64,000 bases of DNA from Conexibacter sp. CPCC 206217 (GTDB lineage: Bacteria > Actinomycetota > Thermoleophilia > Solirubrobacterales > Solirubrobacteraceae). This document shows positions 52,850-62,607 of this stretch, one piece after another. Below the pieces are notes generated by a model. That model searched no databases. It was not told the DNA's origin and saw nothing but the letters and a program-made list of their open reading frames with translations. Each line of letters opens with the position of its first letter. Position 1 is the stretch's first letter. Position numbers and translations under genes: made by a program. The DNA lies in the NCBI RefSeq assembly GCF_030646165.1, contig NZ_JAUTDO010000005.1:434001-498000 (forward strand), written 5' to 3'.

Positions 52850-54001
52850 ATGCGTGCTGGTGTGACGCTGTACTTCCAGAACTACGGCGACTGGGATCGC
52901 TTCGAGGCGGCCGAGCGCGGCGAGTCGGTGCCCGGCCGCCCGGCGGTGCCCGACGCGCAGATCTGGCGCGAGGATCTGCGCATCGGCGGGCTCGTCGAGG
53001 AGCTCGGGTTCGACTCGCTGTGGACCGTCGAGCACCACGTCAGCCCGTACACGATGATCACCAACCCGCTCCAGCTGCTGGCCTACTTCGCCGGCGCGAC
53101 CGAGCGGATCGACCTCGGCACGATGGTCGTCGTGTTGCCGTGGCACCATCCGCTGCGCGTCGCCGAGGACCTGGTCCTGCTGCAGAACGTCCTCGGCGAG
53201 GGGCGGCGACCGATCGTCGGGCTCGGGCGCGGGGCGGGCCGCCGGGAGTTCAAGGGGCTCGACATGGAGATGAGCGAGTCGCGCACGCGCTTCGACGAGG
53301 CCGTCGAGGTGATCAAGCTGGCGCTGACCGAGGACCGCTTCAGCTTCAAGGGCGAGCACTGGACGTTCGAGGACGTCGAGCTGCGGCCCAAGCCGCGCGA
53401 CGCGAGCGAGATCCTGGAGAACCTCTTCTGCGCCTGGGGCAGCCCCGGCACGGTGCCGATCGCCGCGCAGGCGGGGCTCAAGCCGATGATCATCCCGCAG
53501 AAGGGATGGGACGACTACCACGCCGAGATGGAGCAGTTCGCGACGGTGCGGGCTGACAGCGGCTACGAGCCGGCGCAGCCGATCCTCGTCATGTGCACCT
53601 ATTGCGCCGAGACCGAGGAGGCGGCGCGCGCGGGCGCCGAGCGCTGGATGCCCGAGTACGGCGACAGCGCGCTGCGCAACTACGAGCTGGCCGGCGATCA
53701 CTTCGGGCGCACGAGAGGCTACGAGCACTACGCGGCGCAGTCGTCGGCGCTCAGGGCCGATCGCGCTGCCGTCGGACGCGTCTACGTGGAGAACCACGTA
53801 TGGGGGACGCCGGAGCAGTGCCTGGCGAAGATCGAGACGCTGGCGCGGCAGTTCCATCCGGGCGAGTTCGTCTTCATGATGCGCTATGGCGGCATGCCGG
53901 CCGACGCGGCCGAGCGCAGCATGCGCCTGTTCGCCAAGGAGGTCCTGCCGGGCGTGCACGCGATCCCGGTCGAGGCGCCGCTGCTCTACTCCGCTCGCTG
54001 A
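52850..54001 (+). CDS. Luciferase-like flavin-dependent monooxygenase
   Basis: A 383-residue LLM-class flavoprotein. ELGFDSLWTVEHHVSPYTM, RIDLGTMVVVLPWHHPLRVAEDL and RRPIVGLGRGAGRREFKGLDM are landmarks of FMNH2-using luciferase-type monooxygenases. EFVFMMRYGGM lies near the C-terminus. It needs reduced flavin from a reductase, and the FMN reductase gene at 58.9 kb fits as partner. It would oxygenate an imported or esterase-released compound. The ATG follows GAGGAGAG-type sequence. Confidence 0.88.
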   Translation: MRAGVTLYFQNYGDWDRFEAAERGESVPGRPAVPDAQIWREDLRIGGLVEELGFDSLWTVEHHVSPYTMITNPLQLLAYFAGATERIDLGTMVVVLPWHHPLRVAEDLVLLQNVLGEGRRPIVGLGRGAGRREFKGLDMEMSESRTRFDEAVEVIKLALTEDRFSFKGEHWTFEDVELRPKPRDASEILENLFCAWGSPGTVPIAAQAGLKPMIIPQKGWDDYHAEMEQFATVRADSGYEPAQPILVMCTYCAETEEAARAGAERWMPEYGDSALRNYELAGDHFGRTRGYEHYAAQSSALRADRAAVGRVYVENHVWGTPEQCLAKIETLARQFHPGEFVFMMRYGGMPADAAERSMRLFAKEVLPGVHAIPVEAPLLYSAR

Positions 54002-54082
54002 GTCGCAGGGTCGCTGAGTCACTGAGTCGTCGGGCCAGACGTCGGCGCTCCGCGTAATTGGCACAGGAGGTGGCGGTAGGCC

Positions 54083-54163
54083 TGAGGTCTTACCAATGTC
54101 AGCTCGGCGCAAGAAGCCACTTGACTTACAAAGTGGACCGGCCATATGGTTGGCCTGACCATA
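54083..54163 (+). promoter_or_regulatory. Two GntR boxes and promoter of the Liv-type operon
   Basis: Box 1 TGAGGTCTTACCAAT (54083-54097) lies upstream of TTGACT (54121-54126), a 17-bp spacer and ATATGG (54144-54149). Box 2 GTTGGCCTGACCATA (54149-54163) covers the expected transcription start, 66 bp apart from box 1 centre to centre. This is a typical two-operator repressor layout. Confidence 0.62.
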
Positions 54164-54208
54164 GGCCGGCCGAGGGGAGCCAGGCTTGGACTGAGGAGGA
54201 GAGAGCGC

Positions 54209-55564
54209 ATGGCTTCGACCATGAGGGTCCTGGCAGTCAGCAGTGCAGTGGCGGTGCTGGTGCTCGTGCTCGCCGCATGCGGCAGCAGCACGAGCGACAG
54301 CGGCACGAGCACGAGCGGTGCAAGCGGTGGTGGCGGCGACACGACGGTGGCTGCAGATCCCAAGCTGCTCGTCCCGTTCCCGAAGCACCCCGCGCCCGCC
54401 GGCGGGAACGGGGGCGCGACCGACACGGGTGTCACGGAATCCCAGGTGCAGGCCGGCAGCCTCTACGCGGCCTCGGGGCCGCTGCCCGGCGCGCAGGTGA
54501 ACACCTACCTGGGCGCGAGAGCGTACTTCGAGTACGTCAACGCCAGCGGCGGCGTCTACGGCCGCAAGGTCGCGCTGAAGTCACTCGACACCGGCTTCGA
54601 CGCCAGCAAGGGTCAGGCGATCTGCACGAGCAACGTGCCGGACCTGTTCGCCTTCGTCGGCACGCAGAGCAACGTCGACGCGGCCTGCAAGCCGCTCGTC
54701 GAGTCGTCCGGCATCCCGTTCATCGGCAACTGGTTCGACCCGAGCTACGCCGAGCTGCCGAACGCGATGGGATCGCTGCCCTCGCAGCCGCCGGGCGAGA
54801 TGTGGAACGTCGGCTGCGCCGCGATGAAGGCCGCCAAGCCGGAGATCAAGAAGGTCGCGATCCTGTGGATCAACGTCGCCGGCATCAAGACGTTCGTCGA
54901 GCTGGAGAAGGAGTGCTGGCGCAGCGTCGGCGTCGAGCCGGTCTACGACGTCGGCATCGACGCGCAGGCGCCGAACATGACCTCCTACGTGCTGCAGGCG
55001 AAGTCCAAGGGCGCCGACGTGGTCGACGCGTTCGCACAGGACGTCACGGGCGCATCGCGCATCGCGCAGGCGATGAAGCAGCAGAGCTGGGACGCGGTCG
55101 GCTTCAACTACGCGGTCTACGACGAGAAGTGGCACAAGCTCGCAGCGCCCGGGGCGGCCGGCTGGACGTCGAATCCGCCGTATGGGATCGGGCCGTTCCT
55201 GGATCGCGCGGAGCTGAACACGACCCCGGGCGGCGCGCTCTTCTACAAGTGGTTCCCGCAGGTCAACCCCGGCAAGCCGATCGACGTCTTCGCGATCGAG
55301 GGGTGGGTGCAGGCGCAGTACTTCACGCAGGGCCTGATCGACGCCGGCCCCAAGCTCACGCGCAGAGGCCTGCTGGCCGCGCTCGCGAGAATCGACACGT
55401 GGGACAACGGCGGCCTGACCGCGCCCGTCAAGTGGAACAGACCGGGCAAGGCAGCCGGCAACTGCGGCGTCGTCATGCAGGCGACGGACGACGGCTACGA
55501 GCGCCTCGAGCCGAAGGAGAGAGGCAGATTCTTCTGCGATTCGAAGCTCGTGCGGCTCCCATGA
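54209..55564 (+). CDS. Liv-type ABC substrate-binding lipoprotein
   Basis: A 451-residue type I periplasmic-binding-fold lipoprotein. The lipobox is VLAACGSS (Cys ~24), followed by a Ser/Gly/Thr linker. GARAYFEYVNASGGVYGRKV is the family core of LivJ/LivK, and FAFVGTQSNVDAACKPLVES follows. Ligands in this family include branched amino acids, short-chain acids and aromatic acids. The ATG at 54209 follows GAGGAGGAG. Six of 13 Arg codons are AGA. The stop overlaps the permease start. Confidence 0.9.
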   Translation: MASTMRVLAVSSAVAVLVLVLAACGSSTSDSGTSTSGASGGGGDTTVAADPKLLVPFPKHPAPAGGNGGATDTGVTESQVQAGSLYAASGPLPGAQVNTYLGARAYFEYVNASGGVYGRKVALKSLDTGFDASKGQAICTSNVPDLFAFVGTQSNVDAACKPLVESSGIPFIGNWFDPSYAELPNAMGSLPSQPPGEMWNVGCAAMKAAKPEIKKVAILWINVAGIKTFVELEKECWRSVGVEPVYDVGIDAQAPNMTSYVLQAKSKGADVVDAFAQDVTGASRIAQAMKQQSWDAVGFNYAVYDEKWHKLAAPGAAGWTSNPPYGIGPFLDRAELNTTPGGALFYKWFPQVNPGKPIDVFAIEGWVQAQYFTQGLIDAGPKLTRRGLLAALARIDTWDNGGLTAPVKWNRPGKAAGNCGVVMQATDDGYERLEPKERGRFFCDSKLVRLP

Positions 55565-57498
55565 ACACGTTCTTCGTCTACCTGCTGATCGGCGTCACCT
55601 CGGGGGCGGTCTACGCGCTGGCCGCCTCCGGGCTGGTCGTCACGTACGCGACATCGCGGATCTTCAACTTCGCGCACGGCGCCATCGGCATGTGCATGGC
55701 GTTCCTGGCCTACACGCTGTGGGTGGACCAGGGCCTGCCGGAGTGGCTCGCGCTCGGGCTCTGCGTCTTCGTCGTCGCCCCGGCGATCGGCGTGCTGCTC
55801 GACTTCGCGGTGATGCGTCACCTCGAACGGGCGTCGGTCGCCGTGCGGCTCGTCGTGACGCTCACCATCTTCATCTTCCTGCAGGGCCTCGCGGTCTGGA
55901 TCTGGGGCACGGAGCTGCGCTCGATGCCGCAGATCTTCGGCAACGGCTCGTTCGCGATCGGCGACCTGACCGTCACCAACGACCAGGCCGCGACCGTCCT
56001 GATCGCCGTCGTCGTCGCCGCCGGGATGTGGTTCCTGTTCAAGCGCACGACCGTCGGCACGATCATGCGCGGCGTCGTCGACGACCGCGACCTGACGCAG
56101 CTGCACGGCGTCAACCCCCGCTACGTGACGTCGCTGTCATGGGCGCTCGGATGCAGCCTCGCGGCGCTCGCGGCGATCCTCGTCGCGCCGGGCCTCTCGA
56201 TGAGCATCGAGGCGCTCAGCCTGCTGGTCGTCTCGGCGTATGCGGCGGCGATCATCGGCGGGCTGACGAGCGTGCCGCTGACCTTCCTGGGCGCGCTCGC
56301 GCTCGGGATCGTCACCGCGCTGCTCGTCGGCTACCTGCCGCCGGAGAACGAGCTCGTTCAGGACGTGGCGCCGGCGATGCCGTTCGTGCTGCTGTTCGTC
56401 GCGCTCGTCGTCCGGCGCGAGGAGCTCGGCGTCTTCCAGCGGGTCGAGGTCTTCAACGAGCCGCGTCCGCCGGCGCTGCGGACGACGATCGCGATCGGCG
56501 TGGCCGGGGTGGTCGTCGTCGCGCTGGTCGCGCCGCAGCTGTCGAGCTTTCACGCGCTCGTCGCCGGCACCGGCCTCGTGTGGGCGGGGATCCTGCTCAG
56601 CCTCGTCCTGATCGCCGGCATGGCCGGCCAGGTCTCGCTTGCGCAGCTCGCCTTCGTCGGCGTCGGCGGCGTGATGATGTCGCACATCGGCGACGACATG
56701 CCGTACTGGCTCGCGCTGCTCGCGTCGGCCGCGTCGGCCGCGGTGGTCGGCGCCCTGATCGCGTTGCCCGCGCTGCGGCTGCGCGGCCTCTACCTCGCGT
56801 TGTCGACGCTCGCCTTCGCCGTCCTGATGGACAAGGTCGTGTTCGTCAACTCGCACGTCTTCCCGACCTCGGGCGGCGCGATCCCGGTTCGCGCGCCGCA
56901 GATCTTCGGTCTGCGCGCCGACTCGTTCAACTCGATGCTGCCGCTGCTCGCCGCGGTCGTCGCGCTGTATGCGATCGGCATCCTCGCGATCCGCCGGGGC
57001 CGCTTCGGCCGGCGCCTGACGGCGATGCGCGACGCGCCGGCAGCCGCGAGCGCGCTCGGCATGAACCTCGTCAGCACGAAGCTCGTCGTGTTCACGACGT
57101 CGGCCGCGATGGCGGGTCTGATCGGTGCGCTCTTCGGCGGCCTCAACGACCAGGTGATCGCGAGCCAGTTCGGCTACATGCAGTCGCTGATCGCGCTGCT
57201 GATCCTCGTCATCTACGGGCTCACGAGCGTGCCGGGAGCGATCCTGGGCTCGGTCTTCTACGCGATCTTCTTCATGATGCTGCCGGAGTGGGTCGAGGAC
57301 CCGGACACCGTCAACCTGATCCAGCCGCTGGCGATCGGGCTCGCGATGTTCGGGCTGGCGCAGCACCCGGAGGGCGTCGTCAACCAGGTGCGTGACGCGA
57401 TCAAGGCGCGGCGGGGCGGCGGAGCGGGGCCGCCGCGCTCCTCCGCGCAGATCGACACCGCGACCCAGAAGGAGTCTCATGCCGTTGCTCGAGGCTGA
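55561..57498 (+). CDS. Fused Liv-type permease (LivH-LivM)
   Basis: A 645-residue membrane protein joining both permeases. The LivH half (~1-290) has GAVYALAASGLVVTYATSRIFNFAHGA, and the LivM half (~310-620) has AGMAGQVSLAQLAFVGVGG and RGLYLALSTLAFAVLMDK with GRFGRRLTAMRDAPAAASALGMN, the EAA-type loop. About 16-18 helices are visible. A single chain replaces the usual two, fixing their stoichiometry. The short hydrophilic tail overlaps the ATPase gene by 20 bases. Confidence 0.93.
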   Translation: MNTFFVYLLIGVTSGAVYALAASGLVVTYATSRIFNFAHGAIGMCMAFLAYTLWVDQGLPEWLALGLCVFVVAPAIGVLLDFAVMRHLERASVAVRLVVTLTIFIFLQGLAVWIWGTELRSMPQIFGNGSFAIGDLTVTNDQAATVLIAVVVAAGMWFLFKRTTVGTIMRGVVDDRDLTQLHGVNPRYVTSLSWALGCSLAALAAILVAPGLSMSIEALSLLVVSAYAAAIIGGLTSVPLTFLGALALGIVTALLVGYLPPENELVQDVAPAMPFVLLFVALVVRREELGVFQRVEVFNEPRPPALRTTIAIGVAGVVVVALVAPQLSSFHALVAGTGLVWAGILLSLVLIAGMAGQVSLAQLAFVGVGGVMMSHIGDDMPYWLALLASAASAAVVGALIALPALRLRGLYLALSTLAFAVLMDKVVFVNSHVFPTSGGAIPVRAPQIFGLRADSFNSMLPLLAAVVALYAIGILAIRRGRFGRRLTAMRDAPAAASALGMNLVSTKLVVFTTSAAMAGLIGALFGGLNDQVIASQFGYMQSLIALLILVIYGLTSVPGAILGSVFYAIFFMMLPEWVEDPDTVNLIQPLAIGLAMFGLAQHPEGVVNQVRDAIKARRGGGAGPPRSSAQIDTATQKESHAVARG

Positions 57499-58213
57499 CA
57501 GCATCAGCGTCTCCTTCGGAGGCATCAAAGCGCTCGCCGACGTGTCGATCGCCGCGGAGCCCGGTGCGGTCACCGGGCTGATCGGACCCAACGGCGCCGG
57601 CAAGTCGACGATGCTCGGCGTGCTGAGCGGGCTGCAGCGGCCGAAGGCGGGACGCGTCCGCTTCGCCGGACACGACGTCACGCGCAAGGCGCCGCACCGC
57701 CGCGCGCGGCTCGGCATGGCGCGGACGTTCCAGCGGCTGGAGCTGTGGAGCTCGATGACCGTCGCGGAGAACGTGCTGACCGCCGCCGAGCTCGGCCGCC
57801 AATGGAATCGCGACGCCGCTCCCCAGCGGATCGCGGGGCGGGCGCTCGAGCAGCTGGGGCTGACCACCATCGCCGACGTCCCGGTCGGCGAGCTGTCGAG
57901 CGGACAGGGCCGTCTCGTGGAGGTGGCGCGCGCGATGGCGCTGCGCCCGACGATGCTGCTGCTGGACGAGCCGTCGGCCGGCCTCAACGAGGTCGAGACC
58001 GAGGAGCTGGGGAGGATCCTGGCGTCGCTCGCGGCCGACGGCACCGCGATCATCCTCGTCGAGCATCACGTCGAGCTCGTCACGAACACGTGCTCGTACG
58101 TCTACGTGCTCGACTTCGGCCAGACGATCGCCGCTGGCCCGCCGGAGCAGATCCGCCGCGACGAAGCCGTGCAGAGAGCCTACCTCGGGAGCAAGCATGC
58201 CGCCCATTCTTGA
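57479..58213 (+). CDS. Liv-type ABC ATPase, LivG family
   Basis: A 244-residue ATPase. Walker A is GPNGAGKST, the signature is LSSGQGRLVEVARAM, Walker B is LLLDEPSAGL and the switch His is in LVEHHVELV. The DFGQTIAAGPPEQI end is the LivG pattern. The ATG at 57479 overlaps the permease 3' end. The conserved signature Gly-Gly is Ser-Gly here, which LivG proteins tolerate. Confidence 0.92.
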   Translation: MPLLEADSISVSFGGIKALADVSIAAEPGAVTGLIGPNGAGKSTMLGVLSGLQRPKAGRVRFAGHDVTRKAPHRRARLGMARTFQRLELWSSMTVAENVLTAAELGRQWNRDAAPQRIAGRALEQLGLTTIADVPVGELSSGQGRLVEVARAMALRPTMLLLDEPSAGLNEVETEELGRILASLAADGTAIILVEHHVELVTNTCSYVYVLDFGQTIAAGPPEQIRRDEAVQRAYLGSKHAAHS

Positions 58214-58928
58214 GATCTCGGGGCTGACGGCCGGCTACGGCCCGCTCGAGGTCCTGTATGCCGTCGACCTCCCGATCGAGCAGGGCAGGATCACGGCGAT
58301 CCTGGGCCCGAACGGTGCCGGCAAGACGACGACGCTGAAGGTCGCGGCGGGCCTCGTGCCGGCACGCAGAGGCTCGGTGAAGCTGAGAGGGGAGGAGCTG
58401 CTGGGAAGCGCTCCACGGAGCATCGCGCGCCGCGGGCTGTGCCTGATCCCCGAGGGGCGTGGGATCTTTCCGTCGCTCAGCGTGCGTGAGAACCTCAAGC
58501 TGCAGTCGAAGATGCCGCGTGCGGGAAGCTTGAAGGAGGTCGAGGAGATCGCCTACGCGCGTTTCCCCCGCCTCGGACAGCGGCGCAAGCAGATCGCGGG
58601 CACGATGTCCGGCGGCGAGCAGCAGATGCTCGCGCTCAGCCGTGCGCTGACGACGGCGCCGGACGTCCTGATGATCGACGAGATCTCGATGGGCCTCGCG
58701 CCGAACCTCGTCGAGGAGCTGTTCGGCGTCGTGACCGATCTCGCCAGGGCCGGCGGGACCATCGTCCTGGTCGAGCAGCTGGCGGAGTACACGCTCGAGC
58801 TGGCCGACCACGTCGCGGTGATGGCGAAGGGGCGCGTCGCCGCGTTCGGCGAGCCCGACGACGTGCGGGATCTGCTGACCGATCTCTACCTCGGCCGCGT
58901 CGACGGGGCGGAGGCAGCCGCCGGATGA
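58197..58928 (+). CDS. Liv-type ABC ATPase, LivF family
   Basis: A 243-residue ATPase. Walker A is GPNGAGKTT, LIPEGRGIFPSLSVRENLKL is the LivF hallmark, the signature is MSGGEQQMLALSRAL and Walker B is VLMIDEISMGLAP. It pairs with the LivG-type ATPase under the fused permease. It overlaps the preceding gene by 17 bases and the FMN reductase by four. Confidence 0.93.
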   Translation: MPPILEISGLTAGYGPLEVLYAVDLPIEQGRITAILGPNGAGKTTTLKVAAGLVPARRGSVKLRGEELLGSAPRSIARRGLCLIPEGRGIFPSLSVRENLKLQSKMPRAGSLKEVEEIAYARFPRLGQRRKQIAGTMSGGEQQMLALSRALTTAPDVLMIDEISMGLAPNLVEELFGVVTDLARAGGTIVLVEQLAEYTLELADHVAVMAKGRVAAFGEPDDVRDLLTDLYLGRVDGAEAAAG

Positions 58929-59530
58929 GGTCTGACCACAACGCATCGGCAGAGCCGCGGCCGCTCATCATCGGCGTCGGCGGCACGACGCGCGATGACT
59001 CCTCCAGCGAACGGGCCGTGCGCGCGGTACTGCGCGAGGCGGCGGCGGTCGGAGCGGACACCGAGATGTTCGGCGCCGCCCGCATCGAGTTCCCGATGTA
59101 CGCCCCCGAGCGCCCGGGCCGCGTCCCCGCGGCGGTGACGTTCGTCGAAGCGGTCCGGCGCGCGGACGGCCTCGTGATCGCGTCGCCCGGCTACCACGGC
59201 GGTCTCTCGGGTCTCGTCAAGAACGCGCTCGACTACATCGAGGATCTGCGCGCTGACGAGCGGCCCTACCTCGACGGGCGCGCCGTCGGCTGCGTGGCAT
59301 GCGCCTACGGCTGGCAGGCCACGACGACGACGCTGGTGTCGCTGCGGTCGGTGGTCCACGCCCTGCGCGGGTGGCCGACGCCGCTCGGGATCGCGATGAA
59401 CTCGGCCAACCGCGTCTTCGCCGAGGACGGGTCGATCGCCGACGAGGCGGTTGCCGCGCAGACGCGCCTGCTCGCGACGCAGGTCGTGCGATTCGCCCGT
59501 CTTCACGCGGCAGCTGGAAGTGAGTCGTGA
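58925..59530 (+). CDS. NADPH-dependent FMN reductase
   Basis: A 201-residue flavodoxin-fold reductase. GVGGTTRDDSSSERAVRAVL is the FMN phosphate loop region, and SPGYHGGLSGLVKNALDYIEDL is the family signature. It would produce FMNH2 for the luciferase-like monooxygenase of this regulon. The ATG overlaps the LivF-type stop, and the end overlaps the RibBA-like gene by four bases, so transport and flavin genes are translated together. Confidence 0.9.
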   Translation: MRSDHNASAEPRPLIIGVGGTTRDDSSSERAVRAVLREAAAVGADTEMFGAARIEFPMYAPERPGRVPAAVTFVEAVRRADGLVIASPGYHGGLSGLVKNALDYIEDLRADERPYLDGRAVGCVACAYGWQATTTTLVSLRSVVHALRGWPTPLGIAMNSANRVFAEDGSIADEAVAAQTRLLATQVVRFARLHAAAGSES

Positions 59531-60663
59531 GCTTCTCGGCGCCGGATGGGGCCGAGGCGCTGGATCCGGTCGACGACGCGATCGACGCGATCGCCGGCGG
59601 TGGAATGGCCGTCGTCGTCGACGACCCTGGACGCGAGAACGAGGGCGACGTGCTGATGGCGGCCGAGCACGTCACGGCACAGGCCGTCAACTTCATGGTG
59701 CGTCACGCACGCGGGCTCGTGTGCGTGCCGATGGAGCGCGCGCGCCTCGACGCGTTGAAGGTGCCTGCGATGGTGCGCTCCAGCGGGGACCGCCACGGTA
59801 CCGCCTTCCACGTCGGAGTCGACCACGCGCGACTGGCGACGACCGGGATCTCGGCGGCCGACCGAGCGGCCGCAATCCGCGCGCTCGCGAGCACGCGGAC
59901 GGTCGCGGCGGATCTGGTGCGTCCGGGTCACGTCTTCCCGCTCGCCGCGCGCGAGGGCGGCGTGCTCGAACGCCCGGGGCACACCGAGGCGGCCGTCGAT
60001 CTGGCGCGTCTGGCCGGTTGCACGCCGGCCGGCGTGATCTGCGAGATCGCCTCGGAGGACGGCGCGATGGCGCGGCTGCCCGAGCTGCGGCGGTTCGCGG
60101 ACAGGCACGGCCTGCCGTTGATCTCGATCGCCGACCTCGTCGCATATCGGACGGCACGCGCACCGCAGCTCGAGCGCGCGGTCGAGACGGCGCTGCCGCT
60201 TCCGCAGGGCGACTTCCGGATCGTCGGCTACCGCGAGCTGCTCACCGGCGGGGAGCATGTCGCGCTGGTGCTGGGCGACTTCGACGACGCGCGCAGCACG
60301 CTCGTGCGCGTGCACGAGCACTGCTTCGCGGGTGACGTACTGGGATCGCCGACGTGCCGTTGCGCGGATCGCCGTCGCGCTGCGCTCGAGCTGATCGGGG
60401 CGGTCGGCCACGGCGTGCTCGTTTACGCGCGCGCGCGAGGAAGCGGCGACGGCACGCTGGCGGCGTGTCCCGCGCGGGGGCCCCGGTCCGCCGGCGACGA
60501 GCGCTGGTCGGTCGCCGCCCAGATCCTGCATGACCTCGGCGCCGGCCCGATCACGCTGCTGGCCGACGGCGACCACGCGGGCGAGCTGCAGGAGCGCGGC
60601 GTGCGCGTCGTCGCAGAGACAGATCTCGACGACGTGACGGGCAGGGCACGTGTCCTCGCTTGA
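59527..60663 (+). CDS. ribB: RibBA-like protein: DHBP synthase with degenerate GTP cyclohydrolase II domain
   Basis: A 378-residue two-domain protein. The N-domain (~15-205) is 3,4-dihydroxy-2-butanone-4-phosphate synthase, complete with RENEGD, TAFHVGVDHA, RPGHVFPL, GHTEAAVDLA and AGVICEI. It supplies the four-carbon unit of riboflavin. The C-domain keeps the cyclohydrolase zinc cysteines (HCFAGDVLGSPTCRC) and an Asp/Arg pair (GDERW) with AAQILHDLG. The QEGRGIGL segment has become RARGSGDG, and about 20 residues are missing before GDERW. GTP cyclohydrolase activity is therefore doubtful. Position suggests local boosting of flavin for the monooxygenase. It starts with GTG in the reductase stop. 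Confidence 0.87.
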   Translation: MSFSAPDGAEALDPVDDAIDAIAGGGMAVVVDDPGRENEGDVLMAAEHVTAQAVNFMVRHARGLVCVPMERARLDALKVPAMVRSSGDRHGTAFHVGVDHARLATTGISAADRAAAIRALASTRTVAADLVRPGHVFPLAAREGGVLERPGHTEAAVDLARLAGCTPAGVICEIASEDGAMARLPELRRFADRHGLPLISIADLVAYRTARAPQLERAVETALPLPQGDFRIVGYRELLTGGEHVALVLGDFDDARSTLVRVHEHCFAGDVLGSPTCRCADRRRAALELIGAVGHGVLVYARARGSGDGTLAACPARGPRSAGDERWSVAAQILHDLGAGPITLLADGDHAGELQERGVRVVAETDLDDVTGRARVLA

Positions 60664-60698
60664 CGACTCCGACGTCGGATGTATAAGGTCAGACCATA
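60660..60698 (+). promoter_or_regulatory. Promoter and GntR box of the mutase operon
   Basis: TTGACG (60660-60665), a 16-bp spacer and TATAAG (60682-60687). The box TAAGGTCAGACCATA (60684-60698), with the best GGTCAGACC core of all, overlaps the -10 and start site. AAGGAGAGG follows, then the ATG at 60713. Confidence 0.68.
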
Positions 60699-60712
60699 CG
60701 AAGGAGAGGCCA

Positions 60713-61197
<485 letters not shown>

Positions 61198-61198
<1 letters not shown>

Positions 61199-62607
61199 TG
61201 GAGCAATGGAGCTGGCCGCCTCGCTACGACGACGGGTACGTCCCGCCAGTCGACCAGGAGCATTGGTTCCCGGTTCGCGAGACGATGGACCCGCAGGAGC
61301 GCAACGTCGCGATCCTCCAGCGGCTGCGCGAGGTGATGGCGTACGCCTACGAGCACGCGCCGTTCTACCGTCGCAAGTGGGACGCCGCGGGCGTCGAGGT
61401 CGGCGACGTGCGGACGTTCGCCGACTTCGAGCGCGTGCCGGTCGTGACCAAGGAGGAGCTGCGCGCGGCTCAGGCCGAGCATCCGCCGTTCGGCGACTAC
61501 CTCTGCATCCCCGAGACGAACGTGGTGCGCGTTCACGGAACCTCCGGCACGACTGGGCGCCCGACCGCGTTCGGGATCGGCCGGGAGGACTGGAGGTCGA
61601 TCGCCAACGCGCACGCGCGTGTGATGTGGTCGATGGGGATCCGCCCCAGCGACACCGTCTTCGTCGGCTCTGTCTTCAGTCTCTACATGGGCTCGTGGGC
61701 GGCGCTGCTGGGCGCGGAGCGGCTCGGTGCGGCGGCGTTTCCCTTCGGCGCCGGCGTCGCCGGCCAGACCCAGCGCGCCGTCAACTGGATGCGCCAGATG
61801 AAGCCCGCCGTCTTCTACGGCACTCCGTCCTACGCGCTGCGGCTGGCGGAGGTGGCCGAGGAGGGCGGGGTCGACCCGCGCGAGTTCGGCATCCGGATCC
61901 TCTTCTTCTCGGGCGAGCCGGGCGCGGCGATCCCGAGCATCCGCCGCCAGATCGAGAGCAGATACGGCGGAAAGGTCTTCGACTCCGGCTCGATGGCGGA
62001 GATGAGCCCCTGGATGAACCTCGGCGAGACGAGCGCGCAGGCCGGGATGTTGTGCTGGCAGGACATCGTCTACACCGAAGTGGTCGATCCCTCCAGCCAC
62101 GCGGCCGTCGCGTACGGCAGCGAGGGAACCCCGGTGTACACGCACCTGGAGCGCACCAGCCAGCCGATGATCCGGCTGCTGTCGGGCGACCTGACGCGCT
62201 GGGAGGCCGGTCCGAGCCCGTGCGGCCGCACCTACCCGATCCTCCCGCGCGGCATCTACGGTCGCATCGACGATCAGTTCACGATCCGCGGCGAGAACGT
62301 CTACCCGAGCACGATCTCGGAGATCGTCACCTCGCTGCCGGGCTACGGCGGCGAGCATCGCATCATCGTCTCGCGCGAGGAGACGATGGACTCGCTGGCG
62401 GTGCAGATCGAATACAGCGCCAACGGAACTGCGGACGCCGGTGCGGTCGAGGCGTTCCGGATCGCGGCGCAGGATGCGCTGCGCACGACGCTCGGCGTCA
62501 GCACGCACGTCGTCGCGGTGCCGCAGAACACGTTCGAGCGCAGCGAGTTCAAGGCCCGTCGGGTGATCGACGAGCGGGACCTGTTCCGCGAGGTGGTCGG
62601 CGCATGA
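61198..62607 (+). CDS. Acyl-CoA ligase, PaaK-like AMP-forming
   Basis: A 469-residue adenylate-forming ligase of the phenylacetate-CoA ligase type. [16 protein letters not shown] is the P-loop (A3), LFFSGEPGA and [10 protein letters not shown] are A4/A5-like, [10 protein letters not shown] holds the ribose-binding Asp, and [16 protein letters not shown] is the hinge. It activates a carboxylic acid with ATP and CoA. Placed between mutase subunits, it most likely makes the mutase substrate, as 2-hydroxyisobutyryl-CoA ligase (Hcl) does in known operons. TGATG links it to the upstream gene. Confidence 0.9.
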
